In this document: piece after piece, positions 32,086 through 42,300 of the stretch
Numbering within the stretch: position 1 is the first letter of the stretch
Layout of the letters: each line of letters begins with the position of its first letter
Notes under the pieces: generated by a model
Seen by the model: only the letters and a program-made list of their open reading frames with translations
What the model was told of the DNA's origin: nothing
The model's database searches: none
Position numbers and translations under genes: made by a program
Assembly (NCBI RefSeq): GCF_963259705.1
Contig: NC_081840.1
Coordinates: 114,052,074 to 114,116,073 of the forward strand
Reading direction: 5' to 3'
DNA from: Myotis daubentonii
Lineage: Eukaryota > Chordata > Mammalia > Chiroptera > Vespertilionidae
Length of the DNA: 64,000 bases

Positions 32086-32301
32086 AACACTTTTCCTTAT
32101 TGAGGCCGGAAGAGTGATTCCAAACTGAAAATCAGGGAGTGGAGATTTGGCTGCTGGTGTAAACAATCTCTGAAACAGGGCAGTGTCCCTTGTGCATCCG
32201 TCCTAGAGGTCTAGGTCCTGGGCTTCCCCAGGGTTACTGGGCTGCTGCCTGTGGGGCAGATTTAGCCTACAGACGTGTTTTGACTGACCAACACAGTGGC
32301 T

Positions 32302-32352
32302 ACTTTTTATTTATTTATTTATTTATTTACTTACTTACTTACTTACTTACTT
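32302..32352. repeat. (TTTA)n-(TTAC)n microsatellite
   Basis: A run of TTTA units passes cleanly into TTAC units. This switch of unit is typical of a point change that has spread by slippage. Confidence 0.95.
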
Positions 32353-33202
32353 TGAGACTTTAATTGAGACATGTGTTTGCAGTTTTCCACAGTTTTCCCA
32401 GCCTCTTTCTGGGGTACCCAGGCCTGCTTCACTCATTTATGTTGCCTGATTGTTCCCTGCAGGCATTTGAGTTCATAACCTTCTGGTCCAGGAGATGGGT
32501 GGTGGGTGTCCAACAGGTACCAAAACAAGCTCCTTCTTGCTTTGTTTATGTACGTATACTGTAAGGCAAAAAGGGACATGAAGGTAAGTATACATGGCAT
32601 ATGTCATCTGTTCTGGTTCAGGGGAAGTGGCAACTTCAGCCCTGAGCTTCCTAGTGGCTAAGCCAAAGGAGACAACCCAATGAGTTTTACAATTTGTCAG
32701 TAAGTTTAACATTACTATTTGCTCAGGAGAAACAAGGCTTTACTTCAAAATCAAGCTTGTGAGATGAAAACTGCCTTTATGCTTTCCCTAGTTATGGAAG
32801 CTCAGAATCTTAGATGATCTCAGAAGAAGCTTTACAAATACATCCAATGCAAATGTGTACACAGCAAGCTTGATGTCTACAGAAGCTGAGAGGAGAAAGG
32901 ATTCTGAGTGCAGCATACAGGAACTCAGCATATCTTCCTTCCCACATTATAGAGAGCATTGCTATTTTCTAAGTAAAAACGGAACATTTCACCTGTGTAT
33001 GCAGATTAGCCTGGACTCTATGTCCAAGGTCTAAAATAAATGGGATCATGAATATATTTTTTAAGTAATACATTCTCTTTTATTTTTGTCCTGCCTAGTT
33101 TAGTGGCATTGTATAAATGGGGTGGCGGTATCACATTTAGTACCGGGAACTGAGGATAGAATTAGGGAGGCTATTCTAGTGTTGTCATTCTGAGTGTTTC
33201 TG
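32353..33202. other. No recognisable feature
   Basis: AT-balanced unique DNA with no credible frame or repeat. Confidence 0.45.
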
Positions 33203-33354
33203 AATCCAGGCTGCTCAATGGAAATACCTGGAGGTCTCTAAACAAATACCAATGCTGAGTCTCACCCAAGACCAGCTGAATTTGAACCTCCAGGGTGTGG
33301 TTGTGGGAATTATTTTTGTTCAGAAGTTCTGGTGATTCTCAAGTGCAGCCAGGG

Positions 33355-34069
33355 CCCGGCCTGCATGGCTCAGTGGTTGAGTGTCGACCTGTGAGCCAGG
33401 AGGTCAACATCGAGTCCCTATCAGGGCATATGCCCAGGTTGCAGGCTTGATCCCCACTGTGGGACGTGCAGAGGCAGCTGATCCATAATTCTCTCTCTTC
33501 ATTAATGTTTCTATCTCTCTCTCCCTCTCCTTTCCTATCTGAAATCAATCCTATCTGATAAGGAGGGAATATGTTAACTGACCACCCTGCCCTCAAAGAT
33601 GGTGGCACCCACAGCCAATAAGGAGGGGATATGCTAATTGACCACCCCGCCCTCAAAGATGGTGGCACCCACAGCCACAAGATGGCGGTGCCCAGTCCCT
33701 TCAGCCCCGCCCCCAGGCGGGCCCGGCCAGTCCACACACCTGCCTCCAGAGTCCCCCAGTCTCCTCAGCCCCCCAGCCACCCAGGTCCAGCCCAAGGGTG
33801 CAGGCAAGCCTCTGATGGCGGCTGCCCAGCCTCCCAGGCACAGGTAACCAGGGCTAGCCAAGGCTTGCTTTGCTGGCAGTGGCAGCAGCAGAAGTGTGAT
33901 GGAGCATCACCTTCCCCTGATCGCTGGGTCACCTCCCGCCCCTGAGGGCTCCCAGACTGTGAAAGGGAGCAGGCTGGGCTGAGGGACCCCCCCTTGAGTG
34001 CATGAATTTTCATGCACCGGGCCTCTAATAAAAATATAAAAAAGAAAAAATAATTTAAAAATAAAAATA
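33355..34069 (+). mobile_element. Ves SINE split by a Helitron
   Basis: The SINE head 'gcatggctcagtggttgagt' and body 'ttcattaatgtttctatctc' run to 'gaaatcaa' at 33548. The expected continuation 'taaaaatataaaa' appears at 34029, after the Helitron. Flanking duplications 'aagtgcagccaggg' (33341-33354) and 'aagggcagccaggg' (34070-34083) agree at 13 of 14 bases. Confidence 0.94.
33549..34028 (+). mobile_element. HeliBat-type non-autonomous Helitron
   Basis: It starts TC ('tcctatctgataagg') and ends 'accgggcctctaa', where CTAG has become CTAA. A perfect 8-bp-stem hairpin lies just before the end (33999-34016, 'tgcatgaa' and 'ttcatgca'). Insertion is exactly between A and T of the Ves tail, with no target duplication, as expected for rolling-circle elements. 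It has a perfectly phased 60-base internal duplication (33558-33617 and 33618-33677) and a GC-rich core. No Rep/helicase protein is encoded. Confidence 0.95.
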
Positions 34070-34109
34070 AAGGGCAGCCAGGGTGGTGAGCTCTGGTCCT
34101 TCCAGGCTA

Positions 34110-34225
34110 GTGGTTCTCACACTTAATGCATGAGACTCACTGAGCAAGCTGGTTTAAATGCGGATTCCTGGGCCTCGTCCCCTCCCTGCTATTCTAATGT
34201 AGTAAGCTTCTAGGCTGAGGCCAGT
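34110..34225 (+). repeat. MER5-like hAT fossil, sense
   Basis: 'ctagtggttctcacacttaa' then 'gctggtttaaatgcggattc' then 'ctgggcctcgtcccc' is the MER5 5' half (CAGTGGTTCTCAAACTTT ... cttgttaaaacacagattcctgggcc). Confidence 0.8.
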
Positions 34226-34479
34226 GTTAACAAAAATTAAGCTAGTCATTCTTCCCACCTAATATTACAAAGTATATGATGTGTCTTAACATGTGGAAAT
34301 AAATGAAGACTCAAGCAATTGGTAAAAATAGCATCAGAAACTAGAAGGAAAAAAAATTATAGTAGAAACCTGAGAGGACGATCATAACCAAACACAAAAT
34401 TTGACTTTGGTTCTCCTGCAACCAGGTCCTCTGTCCCTGCTAGCCTAAGACATCATTCTTACTGTAAAACTTCGCCAGC

Positions 34480-34525
34480 CATGACTTTCCTCACCTGTAA
34501 AATGGGATGGCAATACTTAGCATCC
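34480..34525 (+). repeat. MIR SINE core remnant
   Basis: 'ctttcctcacctgtaaaatg' then 'ggatggcaatacttagc' is the MIR middle. Very short. Confidence 0.6.
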
Positions 34526-34869
34526 AGGATGGTGTTCCTCCGTAGCCACTGAGTGGGATTTCTGGGAAGGCGGTTGTTGTGGGAGCCCCCTGGCTCTTGT
34601 GTGCCCTCATCACAGGGGTCATCACACCTGCCGAGCCAGGGGCTGAACTTCCGATGGAAACCTCCCAGCGGCTTCTTGTCAACACCTGACAGTTCATTTC
34701 ACACGGAGGTTAAAGGACACTTCTGTCTCATGCAGGCATTTCCCATAAACCAAGAGGTGGGCTGGGAACTGTCTAAAGAAGGGAGACAGTGGGGTGGCAG
34801 GCGCAGCGGCAGACACGCGGGGCCTCCACCTGCTCACCCAGCTTGCCGAGCTGCCCAAGGCCCAAATGA
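34526..34869. other. No recognisable feature
   Basis: Unique DNA that is GC-rich toward the right edge. A 107-codon plus-strand frame has no recognisable content. Confidence 0.45.
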
Positions 34870-35410
34870 AGGATGAATTTTCATGTGACGTCTGTGTTTT
34901 TACTCCGAGGGACTGATAAGAGCTGCTGCAATATTTCACCAGCTCTTGTGTTTGTCGGCTCCACTAATCATCAGCCTCAATCACTGGTGCGGTATTTTAT
35001 GAATTAATAAAAATGATCACGGGCAGTCCAGGGGGACACCGGGAAGAAATGTGTGCTGCAGAATTTTAATGAGCACCATGGGGAATTTCAACTTTTTCTC
35101 AATTTTTAAAAAGTCTTCCCTTCTCTCTTCTGCACTCCTCCCTGAAATTTTCCTTTGCTCCCCGCCCCTTTAGCAAAATCATAGCTGGAGTTGCTCTAAA
35201 TCTCTGTCACACAAATTAGGTGTTTTTCCTCAGTCTGTTGTTTGGCCCATAACAATGCCATCCAAGGCCCCAAACAGGCCCTGTGCACCTGCTCTCTGTC
35301 CTAATTGAGCAGATGATCTGCCGATTTGTCATGCTTAGCTTAGACCCCCTCCCTGGCACCCCTCCCCCAGACTGCCAGCCTGGCTGCCTGGAACAACGGG
35401 CAGATGTCAA

Positions 35411-35412
<2 letters not shown>
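34870..35412. other. Candidate conserved noncoding element
   Basis: Repeat-free DNA with many homeodomain-type cores: 'ccactaatcatcagcctc', 'tatgaattaataaaaatg', 'gaattttaatgagcacc'. A 'tgtgacgtctg' CRE-like site is also present. Open frames are short. This texture is typical of developmental enhancers, but conservation was not tested. Confidence 0.35.

Positions 35413-35459
<47 letters not shown>
35413..35459. repeat. (TG)n microsatellite
   Basis: A pure TG run of about 22 units placed between two repeat-poor blocks that look regulatory. Confidence 0.98.
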
Positions 35460-35462
<3 letters not shown>

Positions 35463-36040
35463 GACAGATCTTGTTCTCATTATTGAATAATTCATTGTTG
35501 CGTTAATGTCTTCAGATACCATCTCTCACTTCCTCACTCTTCCTCTCATCTGGCTCGCTTGGGAAAGCTTGATTATGCCTGCCGCTCTGACGACAGAGTA
35601 TACAGATAAAAGATAATTGCTTGGCTTGACTCCTCTATTGATATGAAAATAAGATTTAAATTATTCACTCTGGTTTAAAGGTTAGTTGAAGGTTATTACA
35701 GGGGATGAAGGGAAAAAAATCACTCTTCATAACGTTCGGGGTTGAGATAAGACAGGTTTGAAAGGGCCTAATTTGCACTGTAGGCAGAAGCGCCTTGTTG
35801 TGAATAAACTGAGAGTCCCTCCAGAGATTTTAATCTAGTAGAAGTCAATTATTTATAAGCAAATTATGGCCAGCATTTCATACATGTAAGACACTCTGTG
35901 TCATAAATCAGGACGAGGTGGTGTCTGTTTCCTTCTCAGCACCCAGTGTTTCTTGATCTAAAAGTCCTGGCCTTGTTGGCAATGGGCAGTTAATGAGGCT
36001 CCCTGATTAGGAAGGCGAGCACCTTGGTGGGGGTTCTTTT
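35460..36040. other. Candidate conserved noncoding element
   Basis: Continues the repeat-free texture across the TG run: 'cagataaaagataattgctt' (GATA-type cores), 'agatttaaattattcactc', 'agtcaattatttataagc'. No coding frame of note is present. The regulatory role is inferred only. Confidence 0.35.
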
Positions 36041-36064
36041 TAATATATATATATATATATATAT
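36041..36064. repeat. (TA)n run
   Basis: About eleven TA units end in 'tatgtttgg'. Confidence 0.95.
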
Positions 36065-36409
36065 GTTTGGGCAGGGAGCTCTTTTCAAAAGATGCTAACA
36101 GTACCACTATAGTAATAATTTGGCTTTGGTGGTCTGTGCCTCTGCCCTGTCAGGAAGGCAGTGAAGGCAGGAGGGCTGCTCACAGCTCGCCAGCCAGGAT
36201 GCAGCCAGCCCCTTGTCAGCCACAGCACAGGCCTTCCCAGCACTGATCTATCTCAGCTTCACACAGGAAAGCAGCGCAGAGCCGCTCCTCCCAGGGATCA
36301 ATAATGAATGGCCTTCTGAGTTTCTGGAAGTTGGGTGTTGTTTCAGAAAGTATCCAGTGGCCTCCTCAACAGCACCTCATGCATTAATCATGGGTGGCCA
36401 TTTCCATGA
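36065..36409. other. No recognisable feature
   Basis: Unique DNA. The long frame that starts at 36213 only looks long because it runs into the GAAA repeat. Confidence 0.5.
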
Positions 36410-36419
36410 GAAAGAAGAA

Positions 36420-36502
<83 letters not shown>
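36410..36502. repeat. (GAAA)n microsatellite
   Basis: Over 20 near-perfect GAAA units on the plus strand, the opposite strand orientation to the TTTC tract at 20.9 kb. Confidence 0.98.
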
Positions 36503-37135
36503 GAACTGGGAAAGAGAAACTTCTTATCTGCTGTTGGACCAGAAGGCGCTCCCTGCCCCATCCTTCAGCCTGGTGAGGGACTTGCTTCTGGGCCTCACTC
36601 TCCAGAACTTCCTCTTACTGCTCCTTCACAGGAACCTGCAAGTAGGGCACCATCCCACTGGCCCTACAACCTCCAGAATTGGCTCAGGATAATATGTGGC
36701 CTCAGAGAACAAGGCTGTCAGGTCTCTACCAAGGATCCTGGCCTGGCAGCCCTGCGGCTTCCCACAGTGATGGGGTGAAAGTGCCAAGGCCACACCAAGG
36801 GAGGGGCCCCAACAGGTGGGGTTGCCCTCCCTCTCTCCAGGTGTTTGCAAAACCTCCAGGCTGTCAGCCTAGGAGAGTTCTCCACCGGGTTTCAGGGAAA
36901 GTCTGAAACAGCCTGGTTTTGCAGAGAGTCTGGGCCTGGCATCAGAGTCGTCTGACCCAGGGGCAGTGTGGGCAGGAAAGAGCAGCTGGGAGCAATGATA
37001 CCGAGGAAACTTGAAGCCTCAGATGGGACCAGTGCCACCCCTGAGCAGCTTAGATTCAGGGGCTTACAGGTGACATTCTTCTAACCCCTCTGAGCCTGGA
37101 GCACTGGCTACAGCTCTGCAGGCAAAATGAACAGG
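36503..37135. other. No recognisable feature
   Basis: GC-balanced unique DNA with short overlapping frames only. Confidence 0.5.
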
Positions 37136-37136
<1 letters not shown>

Positions 37137-37180
<44 letters not shown>

Positions 37181-37230
37181 CGATATATACACATATATAC
37201 GTATACATATGTTCACATATTCATATACTA
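37137..37230. repeat. (TG)n run passing into TATA/CATA-rich tract
   Basis: A pure TG run to about 37175 is followed by alternating purine-pyrimidine AT-rich DNA ('atatcgatatatacacatat'), giving about 95 bases of alternating sequence. Confidence 0.95.
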
Positions 37231-37261
37231 AAGCAAAATGCACACTTCGGAGTGCATTTTG

Positions 37262-37360
37262 TGCAGCTGCCTCACTGAGGCCCAGGGAGGTCAAACGACT
37301 TGCTCAAAGTCACACAGCAAGTAAATGGCAGAGCTTAGACCCAAAGCGAGCTCTTTGAGA
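37262..37360 (-). repeat. MIR SINE, antisense
   Basis: 'cctcactgaggcccagggag' then 'cttgctcaaagtcacacagc' then 'aagtaaatggcagagcttag' is a well-preserved reverse MIR core. Confidence 0.85.
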
Positions 37361-38539
37361 TGCCCAGCTAATGCCTATTTTTAGCTTCGTTTCCTATTTG
37401 ATGTTTGAGATGCAGAAAAGAGTGAATGTTGCTTCTCATCTCACAGTCTAGCTCCCCACGGAGGAGGGTCAAAGGCAGGGGCTTAGTTCTTCATCTGGAC
37501 AGGGCGGGTCTTCTGGGTTCCTTTGAGTACTAAATTCTATAAATACAAAGTCAGTCAAATATTTCTCCAGGAATCTTTTCAAGGGCAGAAACCCTACCAT
37601 TAAAAGAAAAGACATTCGCTGTGACATTACCCTGGATGAGCCATGCTCCAGGCCTTGCAAGGGGCACGGGTGGCAGGATTCTCAAAGGTCTGGTCAGTCT
37701 ACAGAAACAAAACGTTCAAATAGAAAAATAAAGTAAAGTAAGCAGGTGACCCCAGCACATAACTGTCAGTGTGGGGCATGAGTTAAGTGCTGCAGGCGTT
37801 CCCTGTTGGGAGGGACCAGCAGCAGATGGACAAAGCTGGTAGGTCCAGCTTCTGGGAGGAAGACTCCTGAGACTGGCAGAAGGGTGATGGAAGTTATGGG
37901 GAAGGGAGGACATGAAGCCAGGAGGGCCTGGAGGTGAGGGGGTGGGGGGGAGGAGAATTGGGGGACTCCTGGAAAGCGTCTTGCTCCATGGAGTCCCTAC
38001 TGGTCTTGAGCAGAAAGATGATTGCTGAGGGCTGTGCCAAAGGGAGACCTGCTGGAATGAAGAGTTGGGGTAGGAGATCTAAGAGGAGGGGGCTGGCCAG
38101 GGGCTAGGGGTGAATTAAATATTTTCAAAGACGGGACGATAGGTATTTGCTAAAGAAATGTAAAGCAGCAGGAAGCATCGCCATGAGTACAGAAAGGAAA
38201 AGAAGGCTTGTTTTGAGTGGGGAGATATGAGGAGCTGACTCTGGACCATGCAGAAAAGTCCTATGGATCGTCATTGACAGAGGTCAGAGGTGAGCTATGC
38301 CAGCTGTCCCCACGTGCAGGGTCTTGGAGGGGATGTGACTTGATAACATGGTCACTGGCACCCGGGTCTCTGGTGCTCCTTCCATGGGGCCACGCTGCCT
38401 GACAGTAGGTCTCTACTGGAGGGAGAGAAAAGGACGTGGAATGCCTGCCCCTCGACTCACTTTGCCGCCAGGGGTGGGCAGGTGAGAGCTCTTCATTCAG
38501 GTGAGCGCTGAAGGAATACCTGCGTTCCACTCAAGGGGA
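37361..38539. other. Mostly unique DNA, no gene recognised
   Basis: It contains a G-run-rich patch at about 37937-37963 ('gtgagggggtgggggggg'). Parts around 37990-38200 have the 'gggagacctgctggaatga' style of an old LINE-flank repeat, but no family is recognised. Confidence 0.4.
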
Positions 38540-38900
38540 GCTGGTTGCATCACACCATGAGAGATTTTAATTATTTCAAACCTCTGGGTTCTGGGAGGCC
38601 CTGAGAGGTCTGGGATGGAGGCCACTCCGCCAGCACAAGAGACTGGCGGCCGAGCAGGCCGCTAGGTTAATGAGTCTGAGGCCGCCGCCAGAGAAGGGTA
38701 TCCATCCAATTGGTGGATATTAAAACCCTCCTAATCACTTTTGCAGGCTGACTCCCTAATGGGATCCGGCGATGCGCCTGAATTTAAGTTCTCATTACCC
38801 ATTTCCACCCACAGGTAACAGGTCTTGCTCATTTGCCACGGGCAATTTCCTGCCCCATTAGCTGTGAAAATCAGAGGGTAGCGGCCTTAAGAGAGCAGAG
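38540..38900. other. Candidate conserved noncoding element
   Basis: Repeat-free, with retained CpGs ('actggcggccgagcaggcc', 'gatccggcgatgcgcctg') beside homeodomain-type cores ('ggttaatgagtctgagg', 'cccattagctgtgaaaatc'). The mixture resembles conserved developmental elements. It is inferred, not aligned. Confidence 0.33.
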
Positions 38901-39364
38901 GAGCCCATTTCCCTCTCTTCTTAAAATCACAGTAAAGCAACCCTTCCTGTAAGACTCTGGGCTTTTGCGAATCCCAGCACAAGGTGAGGGTGAAGTGTGC
39001 CAGTGTCCCAGGTGAGGTCACATACTGCCCATCAAATGGGGGCGGGGCACTCACTCGCTCTCCCCCCAGTGCAAGGCCTGGGATCAACTCTCAAGCCTGC
39101 GGCAGTCATTTCCCCCACTTTTTATAACAACCCTTCACATCAGAGCAGGAAACGTGGTGTGCTGTTCAGGATAATTTCTCATTCATCACGAGGCCTTCGA
39201 ATGGAATAATAGCGCACATTACCCATCCCCTGGGCCTTGCACACAGAGCAGCCCCGCTGCCTCCATCGGCTGGTTTCTGACCACATACTGCCTCATGTTG
39301 CCACCTCTCCATGCACTTTTCTTTCCTCTGAAACCAGGTTAAAGACGGCAGAGACCACATCTGC
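38901..39364. other. No firm feature
   Basis: A possible decayed L2 sense fragment lies at about 39280-39360 ('ccaggttaaagacggcagag'). Otherwise unique. Confidence 0.35.
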
Positions 39365-40025
39365 ATTAGCTATCTATTGCGGCAGAACAAATTGCCCCAC
39401 ACATAGCAGCTGAAAGCAACGGTAAACATTTATTGTCTCACACGTTTCTGTGGGTCAGCGATCCTGGAACTCTGTGGTTAGCGAGTGAGGTTTGTGAGTG
39501 AGTCAGTAGATGGCCTCTGTGTAGCACTGTGTTTACCTGTGCAGGGTGTGGAGCATTGTCTTTGGTGATAAATGCTGAACCGGTGCTTAACAGAGGGAGG
39601 TGTGCGAGTTACTCAGGCCAGCGATGGTCAGGAGAGGCTCAGTGGGTGGGTCTGTCTTCGGGTCTCCCAAGAAGGGGCAGTCCAGGCCTCAGCCAGGCTG
39701 CAGTCTTCAGAAGCTTGACTGAGTGGAGGCCTCATTTCCAAGACGGCTCTCCTGAGCAGCTGTCCAGTTCATGCTGCAGGCAGGAGGCCTCAGCTCCCGG
39801 CCACTCCACAGGGGGCCTGAGTGTCCTCACGACATGCCGGCCAGCTTCATCCCCAGTTGTGGTCCAGGAGCAGCAATGTCTTACTGGCCTGGGAAGTCAC
39901 ACTCATCTTTTGTGAGAAGGCTGTGGGCTACAAAGGTCAGCCTATCCAGTGTGAGAGGCAACTGCATGAGGGCACTGGTCCCAGCCAGCACTGGCACCAT
40001 CTTGGAAGCTGGCTACCGTGACATC
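39365..40025 (-). repeat. Ancient LTR-like repeat, copy 2
   Basis: It starts 'ttagctatctattgcggcag', then 'acatttattgtctcacacgt' and 'ttctgtgggtcagcgatcct', and later 'ggctgcagtcttcagaagct', 'tgactgagtggaggcctcat' and 'gagtgtcctcacgacatgcc'. It is better preserved than the relative at 2887-3415. An unmatched stretch near 39500-39640 may be a later insertion or lost homology. Confidence 0.55.
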
Positions 40026-40094
40026 TGACTAATCCATACCCTTCCCGGGCCCCACTCATAGAAGGTGCCCATAAAGGGAGCAGGGACTCGTTGG

Positions 40095-40230
40095 CACCTC
40101 CCTGGCTTATTCAATCTTCACGTCAGCCCGAGAGTGGGGTTAACTTCCCAGAAGAAGAAACAGCTCAGAAAAGGGCTTGCTCAAGAATTCAGCGCTCCTG
40201 TCTGAGTCTAATGTTCTACTCACCAAAAAC
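40095..40230 (-). repeat. MIR SINE, antisense
   Basis: 'ttattcaatcttcacgtcag' then 'agaaacagctcagaaaaggg' then 'cttgctcaagaattcagcgc' is the reverse MIR. Confidence 0.6.
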
Positions 40231-41244
40231 GCTGCCGCTCAACGACGTGTTTGGTGGCCTCAGCCTCCCTAGTACTCCCCTAGAGTTCTGAGGGGTAGGG
40301 GAGCTGTGTCCTTCCTGTGACGTGGAGTGGGTGGAGACCAGGACTAGCAGAGAGGATGGGGTGGGGGTTAGCCTGACTCCCTGTTAGCCGGCTCAGTAGT
40401 GAGAGGGGGTGGGGCAGCTTGGGGGCACCAGTGCCTGAGCTACAGCACTATAGTAGCTAACACGTCCTTTGTCCCTTTCATCCCAGTCACCCCAGGTCCT
40501 CCTTCACCCCTCAGACTTTAGACCCCATGAAGCTCTGAGGACCACACTTATTCTCCTAATAAAAGCTGGAGAGGAGGGAAGGTGGGTGATCTGTAGCCAG
40601 TTTGCAAATGAGTACAGAGATCCAGAGACAGGTCTCTCTTCTGCAGGCAACTTCGGCATCCCCCTCCCAAACTGCGTTCCCTGTTGGGTTTTTCTCTATA
40701 ACACTTAGCAGCCCGACATCCCTTCTGTTTTTCTTGTTGATGTGCCCCCCTGCCCAATCTCAAATGTAGATTTGGGAGGACGGGGGTGTGGCGCTCAGGG
40801 GACCCTCATGCATACTCACCTGGGACTTGGCAGCAGGGAGGTGTCAGGAGTGCAGGCCTCACTGACAGCAGCTTCGCTTGAGCGGATGCCCCCTGGCAGG
40901 CACATGTAAGCACTCTGCTCAGACTCTGCTCCCAACCTTCTGGGCGCGCTGACCTCACCTTCCACATGCAGGCATCCTGCCCTTCCTGGGGTGGGGCAGG
41001 GCCCAGGACCGAGGGAGCGGGCTCTGCGGCCAGTGCCCTCCAGGACACCGCACCCAGGCCCGCACCTGCCGGGTTTGCTGCCTCCCTTCTCCGTCATCTC
41101 AGGGAAATGCTCTCAGCTTCCCTTTTGGGCCCTGAGTCCCGGGCTGTGACAGAACAGACTGATGTGGCAGGCTGCCTAGTCCTGCAGGATCGTTGTCTCT
41201 GGGAGTGGTGGGAGCACATGGACACACCTGCACTCAGACACACT
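40231..41244. other. No recognisable feature
   Basis: Unique, GC-rich toward the right. Possible MIR trace near 40590-40640. The 131-codon frame starting at 40966 is cysteine- and threonine-rich because it enters the CACA-rich duplication that follows. Confidence 0.45.
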
Positions 41245-41357
41245 TGCCTACCTGCAGGCCCCACCCGACACACGCATGCATGCACACATGTGTACGTCCG
41301 TGTATACACAAACACACACATGCCTACCTGCAAGCTCCACCCGACACACGCATACAC
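41245..41357. repeat. 76-base tandem duplication, CACA-rich
   Basis: 'tgcctacctgcaggccccac' at 41245 recurs as 'tgcctacctgcaagctccac' at 41321, each followed by 'ccgacacacgcat'. The offset is 76 bases. About 37 bases of the second copy are clear; the rest has decayed into CACA/CATG DNA. Confidence 0.8.
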
Positions 41358-41719
41358 GTAAAGACACCTCCTTGTCTTTATTTATGCCATGTGTGCCAAT
41401 GTGCACATGCAGACACACGTGTACATGTCCCATGGGCTCAACTCCTTTGGGACTATAATCTGATGGGAGCCTCTGGATGTCCCTGAGAGCCCGTTCTACA
41501 GCTGCTGCTCCCTGCCTTTCCCTCTGGGATGCAGATCCCTACAAGGCCCTCCCCGTGCCTGCCCTGTGTTTCTCTCTCTGTAGTGCCATTGTGCTTCTTC
41601 ACCAGGGGCTTCCGTTTGCTTTGTAGGGAGGCAGGGGTGGGGGGCACTGGTATTGGGGCCCACTCGGCTCTGCGCCCCACGCTGGGCTGGCTCCTGTGCT
41701 GCTCAGCAGTGTTCTTGTT
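41358..41719. other. No recognisable feature
   Basis: CACATG-rich at the left edge, then unique GC-rich DNA. Confidence 0.45.
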
Positions 41720-42300
41720 GAAACAGTGTTGTTTGACTGTTGCTATTGATTATGGCAAGATTGTGTGTGGCTAAGAGCTCCTCGGAGCCAACTGGTATAT
41801 TAAGCAATCATTTCTATAGCAGCTGACATAACTCCCCCGGCATCGGTTTGTCCTAATGGGCTTGGTATTACTCATGTGCTAATTGATTGGGCATGGAGGG
41901 AAGAAAAACTACATTCACTTGTGAGGCGATTTTATGGCAGAGCTCATAACAGAGGTAATTTGCTGAAAATGTTCAGTCCCGCTTCGGTTATGTAAGATCA
42001 TCTGTGTTCCTGTGTTTTATCTCCTCTGCCTGGCCTGGCTGGCTGAGAGCGGAGCAGATTCCCCCAGGAGCCTCCCTGACAGCCCGGCTTTGCTCCCCGG
42101 GAACACTGGCTGCCCTGGGGAGTGCTGACAATTAGTGCCTATGCACAACCTTCTCGCCTCGGGGGTGGCTTTCAAAATATCTCAGCTTCTCCTGCTCAAA
42201 AACGACTCTGTCTAAGGGCAAAATAGTTATTTTCGGATCAGCCATATAGTGTTACAAAGCTCGTGTTCAGAAAGGGAGAGAACGAGGGGGAATTATTACT
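41720..42300. other. Candidate conserved noncoding element(s)
   Basis: Repeat-free text with regulatory-type cores: 'gctaattgattgggcatgg', 'ggtaatttgctgaaaatg', 'gttattttcggatcagcc', 'ctattgattatggcaag'. GC content dips relative to both flanks. No coding frame. Inference from texture only. Confidence 0.35.

Larger units (their letters stand above)
33203..34095 (+). repeat. MER5-like hAT fossil split by a nested insertion
   Basis: The left part has 'tggaaatacctggaggtctc', 'tgctgagtctcacccaagac' and 'gttctggtgattctcaag', in MER5 order. The remainder resumes after 34069 with 'gggtggtgagctctggtcc'. A Ves SINE containing a Helitron separates the halves. Confidence 0.65.

Noticed and set aside
36213..36692. 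159-codon frame with a Lys/Glu/Arg block
   Set aside because: Its middle is the GAAA repeat, and the flanks lack any recognisable domain or splice signals.
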